A stretch of DNA of 64,000 nt from Blastomussa wellsi. Lineage: Eukaryota > Cnidaria > Anthozoa > Scleractinia > Plerogyridae. The DNA lies in NCBI GenBank assembly GCA_947652115.1, contig OX393571.1, forward strand, positions 16,495,171 through 16,559,170, in the 5' to 3' direction. This document shows positions 25,401 to 32,700 of this stretch, one piece after another (within the stretch, counting starts at the first letter, position 1; the number at the start of each line of letters is the position of its first letter). The notes below the pieces were generated by a model. That model did no database searches. It was not told the origin of the DNA and saw only the letters and a list, made by a program, of their open reading frames with translations. The translations under genes were made by a program, and so were the position numbers.

Positions 25401-28400
25401 GCTTACAAAGAAAATCATCGATGTCGAGTGTGCAAGGCAGATCATCCTATGCTCCATTGTTCTAAACGTCGCTCACCGATTCCGCCGCAATGACCAGTTA
25501 GACAATCAACCCAAGAAGCCAACTTCTCAGTGACCTCTTTGACCCGGAACGGAAACGGACAAGAACATTTCAAAACTTCAGCTGTTGTTCGACATTTAGT
25601 CGCTTCTCGCCACCAAAACCCAAATGCCTTCGGTGCCAAGGTTTTAGTTCCCACTTCGCTCTTGCTTTCGAACTGGAGAACACTTCTTTCCAATTATCAT
25701 GATAACATTGTGATCGAATTTCTTTCGTATGGTTGGCCTATTAATTATACCGCACACACTCGTCCTGTTTCGTCATTACATAATCATCCTTCCGCTACAA
25801 ACGTTGTTTCGCACGTGCAAGCCTATATTGACATTGAGTTGTCCTGGAATGCTATAGCTGGACCCTTTGATTATCCTCCATTTTCAGACGATTTTGTTTG
25901 CTCGCCTCTTCAAACAGTTCCAAAACGTGGTTCATCAACGCGGCGTGTAGTTATGGACTTGAGTTTTCCTCATGGCTCTTCAGTCAATGACGGCATTCCT
26001 CCAGCTACGTATTTGGGTGAGAATTTTAAGCTACGTTTACCTGGCATTGACCGCCTAGTAGAATTTATCCTTGAAAAAGGTCGTAGCTGTCTTGTTTTCA
26101 AGAAGGACTTGCACCGAGCTTATCAACAGTTTCCTGTAGACCCGAAGGACTACAATTTACTTGGCTTCTGTCATCAGGGGAAATTTTGATTTTCCGAGCA
26201 TCTGATTTAAATAGGAATTCACATGTAAGGTGTGAAAATTGACACCTCCATATTAATTTTCTGAAATTCCAAGTCTTGTTTAATAAGCCTATGTAACTTT
26301 TATTACTTAAAATTATTTAACATTGAAGATGTATTATATCAAACATAAGAGACAGTGTTTCATCACATTTCCAAACACCGAGAAGAGAGTTGAAAATACG
26401 ACGCGCAGCAGAGTATTTTTGACGAACTTCGAGGTCGTTTTGTCTGACGAGAGACAATGGGAAAGGAATGTTGGTCGCGGTTAAGCAGGCGTTAGTGGGG
26501 ACAAGTGATAACGCAATCCCTAATAACGCCTGCGTAGGAGGCTAAGGAGATTGCTGCTCTTCTCTGTCGCTACCTTTACGGCACCTACCCTCCAATACAT
26601 CAATTGGCTTCAAGTTTTAAACTATAATAAAACACGACGGGCATTTGACGAGCCACAGGCAAGTGTTTTCTACATTTCTCGAGTGTTCTCAGATGTCCGG
26701 GGTGTGTTATGACAGTATAATACATGGCTTAGGCTTCTTCATTTGCTTTATTATACGCCGCAAGTAAAAACAACAACACGCACGATCAATAAACTGAAGC
26801 AATGTAATTTTGCTTCTACTACTTTCCTCTCGAACTTAGAAGCTTCTTCTGCAATCAAAGCAGATTGACTCAGAATTTTGTCCAGAATTTCTTCGTAGAA
26901 AATGTTCGCCGCCATCCCTTGCGAATTTTCACTAGAGTAAAGCTGACGAAAAGCAACAAAACATGCTTTTTCTTTGTTTTATACTCTGATAAAACATGGG
27001 TTTTTGACCAATCAGAGCGTGCGCAGAGTCCTGTCTATATTATATATTATAAATGCTGATATCCAAGCCTACTGTATGTAATATTGTAAAGAGGACATGT
27101 TTGTTTGTCCTCTCACTTCATGCTGCACAAATGGAGATATATCACATCACTGCTGACCTTAGGAGCCACAAGGCCTGGTCTCAGAATACCTACCTATGTA
27201 CCTTTATTTAAGCAATAGAGGACTTTTGCTGTGTTTACATAGCCTCATCTAAACACGAGGGGGTTTAGGAGAATTCAAGACAGTTATGCATAACCAAGAC
27301 GTATTAGAGGGTTTGCATAACTTTAGAGAATTCTCCCAAACCCCCCGAGTGTTTAGATGAGGCTATCAAAACACGGAAAAAGGCCTCTGTTCGTTTCATA
27401 AAATATTTGTTAAAAATACGTACAAAACTAATACGTGACAACCATGTTTGCATACTCTCATCTAAACACACCTATGAACCAATGAGAGCTTATGTAATAA
27501 CTCAGTTATTTTGTAATATTTCATATTCAGTAGTCAGGTTTATAACAACAATTTATTGTTGTATTTTTCATTATTAGAGTGGTCCAACACAAGGGGAAAC
27601 ACTGTTTGTGGTAGAGGCATTGCTGAACTGTTCAAGTAAATCACTCAAGGGAGCTGATGGAGATACACCACAGCCATGTGGTCCTGATGAAAAAGGAGAA
27701 ATGCAGGTTAGATTTGAACTACTACAGGAACCATAACGGTATTGTACATGTACATGTAATAGTCAATAAGTGTATGCAATCATTACTTAACCAACTGTCT
27801 TTTTTAATTGGAGGATGGATATCTGGATTTTCTGCAGGAAGGTGTGGTGGGGGTGGGGTGAGTCTGTGGTCAGATGGCTCCCGAATGGAAAACAGCCCCA
27901 CAGTATTTTTTGATTGGTTGTTGAATATTTTGCTCACATTTTGGTTTCCTACCATTGTAGGTGGTTCCCATCTTATTAAATCTGGTAAAGGCCATCAGCA
28001 GTGTGAGGCTGTATATCCCAAAGGACTTAAGATCTTTGGACAGTCGCCAGAGTGTTGGCAAGTCCATCAAGGTGAGTACTCTCATGACCTTTGCAATATA
28101 ATGTTAAAGCAGTATAACAACTATTGAAACTAAGATTGCATTGGTAGCTGTTTGAGTTCATGGCTAGACTCCAGATCAAACAGTCTAGGTTCGAGACCTG
28201 CCCGGGGCACCGTGTTGTGTTCTTGGGCAAGACACTTTATTCCAATATTCTCATAGTACCTCTCTCCACCCAGGTGTAAAAATGGGTACCAGCGAATTTA
28301 ATGCAGGGGTAACCCTGCAATGCAATGGACTAGCATCCCATTCATCATGCTTGAGGAATTGGAATAAGCTCTGGCCTGATGGGCTCTGGCCTGATGGTCT

Positions 28401-29712
28401 TGTACACAGACTTTACCGACCTTTTGGATTCATTGCAGAAAATTTGCAGATAGGTCCCATCATGATTCTATGGTGGCAATATGAATAATTTATGTGGGGA
28501 TCAAACTTCGAAAATGCAATGGAAAACAATAGCATTTGCAGTGAAGCGCATGGGAAAGGAACCATATTATAATTTTAGTCTGTGCAACAGGCTTTTAGCC
28601 AGATGGCTGTCCAGGCGTCCTGTGGACAGCCACTTTTTAAAGAAAATTGTTTTATTTTCCATATGTTGCTTTATAAATTGTTCATTTTAGCAGGCCCCAT
28701 ATTTTGACTCCTGACTAAAAGCCTGCTGTGCAATAAGACCTGTTAATGACCAGTCACAGTGCACTTGCTATCGGAGACTGAGAAAAATAAAATACTGGTA
28801 GATCATCTTCTCTTAAACTATAACAGGCAAAAGTATGTGAACTCAGAATTTCATCATGACTTCTCGCCAACAGATTTTTTGCAAATGTCAGGCAAACATT
28901 TAAGAAAATTTGTTGTGTTGCTTTTGCTTTCAAAGGAGGTCAAATTTCGATTCCCAGATGGCCTGCCTTTGCTTGATCCCATTGAAGACATGGGAATCAA
29001 AGATGATGGATTAAAGTCTGTTGTAAGGGTCAGTAATTTTACCATTTATTACTGTGGATGCATTGTAATTTTCTTGTGTTCAGGTTTACTCGTAGTTTGT
29101 ACATGAAAATCCTTCATAAAGATAAATTGCTCCTTTTGTGATGGGCATGTGACAAATAAAAAAATCTTAATCCCCAACAGGATTCTATCCCTTAACTTCC
29201 CAGATACTGGTTGGGTGCTACAAAGAACTTTTGGTGAGCTAGGCTGTTTATTTTGCTAGGTTCATATGTGACACGCGCTCATCCTAGCAGTATGCAGGCC
29301 ACATGTCACATATGAAGCTAGTAAATTGCATAGTTTACCAAGAGTTCTCCATCCCTCAGGTTGGTTAGATCGCCCAACCGGTATCTGGGAGGTCGTGGGT
29401 TAGAATCCTGTCAGGCTAAGTTTTTTCTTTGCCCCACGCTCATAACAAAATGAACAAGCTGATGATTTACCATCTTTCACATTTATCAAGAAAATCTTTT
29501 CCTCTGTTGTGCACCAAAACCTACACCCTACCATGTTTTAGTTAGAAGTGTGGAGATCTAATAAAATATGAAGAGAATTGGACTCCAGTCAGTGCAGTCT
29601 GGATTCAAGCCCTGCCCTGGATCATTGTGTTGTTTTTTTTTTTGTGAGATGGGACCTACAGTTTATCATCCTTATCTGAGAAGGCTAGAAAGTCTAACCA
29701 TTTGCAGATGAC

Positions 29713-29745
<33 letters not shown>

Positions 29746-32700
29746 AAAGACCCTGAGTATTGGTCCGGCCGAGGTTTGAACCCGCGACCTCATGCATGAC
29801 AGTCCTGTGCTCTACCAACAGAGCTAACTGGTCGGCAGTCGGCAGGACACTTTGAACTCTCAATGCCTTATGGGATACTGAAATATTCTTGAAACAGCCT
29901 TGACTGTATGAGGGGGCTAACCAACTGTACAGCCATTTAGGGATAGCAATATTGCAGCAGCGATGTTCTTTGCAACCCTCCTAACACTTTAAAAAGGCTG
30001 ATTCCATAGCCTAATTTGTACTATAGTATTACTGATTTGTACACTACTGGGTGTGTGTTGCCCCCACCTTAAAAGTTCAATTCTGTAGAGCATCCCTCTC
30101 CTCAATGTCACTTTATAAAACAAGTACTACCTCCTCCCTTGACGGATGATTTATGCTACAAATTGATTTGCTTTCAAACAGAAAATTGAGGCTCTAGAGC
30201 ATCGTATGTACTCTCATGCACTGCACAAGGATCCATCTCTGGAGTCGCTGTACAGCGCATGTGAAAAGAAAGCACAGGTAAGTCTTGTGTTCATGATAAC
30301 TCCCCATGAAGTTTCGCTGTCTATTTCAACTATAGCAAACCAGTTGGTACAACATTCAGTAACATTGTGTCATTCCAGAAAATATCCATTACCTTCCCTG
30401 TGGAGGGTACACAGGGGAGGTAATTCCAAGGCATTAGGGAGGGGAGGAGGAGTTCAAGCCGATAAACCCTCTGTTGAGGGAGTATGGGTTTTTCTAGAAC
30501 AATTGAACCACAATCAGCCACATGTTAGAAAGGTTTGATTGTGGCATTCTTAACTATTTAGAATAATAGGATGATGGGTCGGGTGGTCTGGGATACGGCT
30601 ATGTAACCTTTGTACGTATTACTGACCTATAAGGCTTGATAGTTAACCCATTGATGTCTTTTCCACCAATTGGGCTTTGTTCCACTTTTGAGGTCGTCGC
30701 CCATACCCAAATTAGGCTTTACTTGAGCTTTGCAGAAGGAAAAGATTCTTTCAATGATACCCAAAGCAGATTGACTGAGTTAATAAACTTGAAATACCAG
30801 TATCTCTTTTCTACTCTTAGATCACAGCTGATATTAAAACAGTTAAGAAAAATCTGAAGAGAACAAAGACAATTTTACAGTTGGATGAGCTCAAGTGCAG
30901 AAAGCGAGTCTTAAGAAGGTATTCTGTTTAGCGTGCAAATTGAAATGTTGATTAAGCAGATGCAGACTTTTTATTGCAATCTTCACTGATGGCAGTATCC
31001 TCCATGTTTCAGGTTGGGATATGCAACAGCATCTGATGTTATTGAGCTAAAAGGGAGAGTAGCTTGCGAACTGAGCAGGTTGTTGCACAGTAAAATTTTA
31101 ACTTGTAATTCCTTATTGCAGGTAGGAGGGGTGGGGCCCTGGTTCAAGCTCTGTCGATAAGCATTGTGTTGTGTTTGTAGTGCATTTGCGCTCATAGTAA
31201 AGTCTGCATTTAAGCCTAGTGGCCCTTCATGCCAGAAACTGATTCTAGTTTCCTTTAGGGAGGTGGTCAAAATTATTCTAAACAGACCACCACTCCATAG
31301 GACCATGGTGTCTTTTCTGACCTCCCTTCCCCACCATAAAAATATGGCATCTCCTCTGAATACCCACAGTGAAAAATAGTTAAAGATTTTTAAACATTTC
31401 TTTAAGTCGTTTGCCTGACATACGTAGATTGTTTTCACATGACGTTGCGGCGGCCATATTGGTGTCCCAAAGCAATCCTCTGGGAATTGAACTCTATTAT
31501 TATGAAAATATCTTTTGTTTCAGCAATCAAATATGGCCGCTTGTCACGTGTGTGGAAATGCTCTATATACACAAGCGATGAAGTCTTTAGTATGTATTTT
31601 GAGGCAAATAACATGTAGTCCATCAGTGTTATAAGAGGTCTTGTATAGTCTCCCCATCCCCATTCATGTTTGGGCCTCATCAAGTTCACTTGTTTTGACC
31701 AGGAGCAGGAGTATTTCTACTCCGCCCTGGATGGGATGCAAGGGTTACCAGTACCCCCCCCCCCCCCCAGCATTAAATTTGCTGGTACCCATTCATACTC
31801 CAGGGTGAAGAGAGGCACTGTGAGAGTAAAGTGACTTGCCCAGTAACACAACACGGCAACCCTGACTGGTGCTTGAACACGGACTGTTCAATCCAGAGAC
31901 CAGTGCACTAACCATTAGGCCACCACACTTCCCTTGCTGAGGTATATACAGTGTAGGAACTGCTAAATTGTTGGCGAGACTGTTGGTCGTTATGTTAAGT
32001 GGTTAAAGGTATTTGTGTGGTTAATAACATTGTATGCTTCGTTTAAGTGGAGACGAGCTGTTGCTCACAGAGATGATTTTCAACGGGGTTTTCAACGACC
32101 TTACAGTTCAACAGTGCGTGGCACTGCTCAGCTGTTTTGTGTTTGAAGAGAAGGTGAGTCGGCTATGAATACTATAAAAAGTTATGTATTTACCTGCTAG
32201 AAGATGGGTATCCATGTTCTATAAGGGCATTATTTTCTTATAAGACATTGGGAAACCCATCTTCTAGCTGGTTTAGAATATAGCATTAAAAAATCCTAAA
32301 AAATCAACGAATCGCGTGCGGGAGGCCTTGTTCGTATTTCTGGCACTCGCTGCTCAAAAGCTCGTCCACATTTTCGTCTCCCCAGTCACCTGAACTTATT
32401 TCATTAATATTTGTTTTAGCACCCATAACAAAGGAAATAAAAAAGACAACTTTAAAAGATTTTCGCCGCCATTCTTTTTTTCAATTCGCAGCGCAACATA
32501 AACTACATCCGGGGTACCGGGCTTCTATAGTTTTTGCCCATGTTCTATTAAAAATAAAGCTCGCTAAGATTCCATGGCGAACATACAGGGCTATATTCTA
32601 AACTGTACTATATACTTCAGGGGTACTTCATTTCAATACACTGGGAATATGATAAGGGTCGGACACGTTGGTCAAGGACTTTCCCAGCGTTAGGTTTATT

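Larger units (their letters stand above)
24480..26189 (+). mobile_element. Truncated DIRS-like retroelement in MTREX intron 20
   Basis: Holds a Gag-like frame and the first half of a reverse transcriptase in the same orientation as the host gene. The reverse transcriptase stops before the catalytic palm, and no RNase H, methylase or tyrosine recombinase follows. 5' limit uncertain; 3' break at about 26189. Confidence 0.65.

Noticed and set aside
27657..28127. 156-codon plus-strand frame spanning exons 21-22
   Set aside because: Reads exons in the wrong frame and through an intron.
29760..29838. Possible tRNA gene on the minus strand
   Set aside because: Good boxes A and B but followed by a SINE body and poly(A) tail; a retroposed family member.
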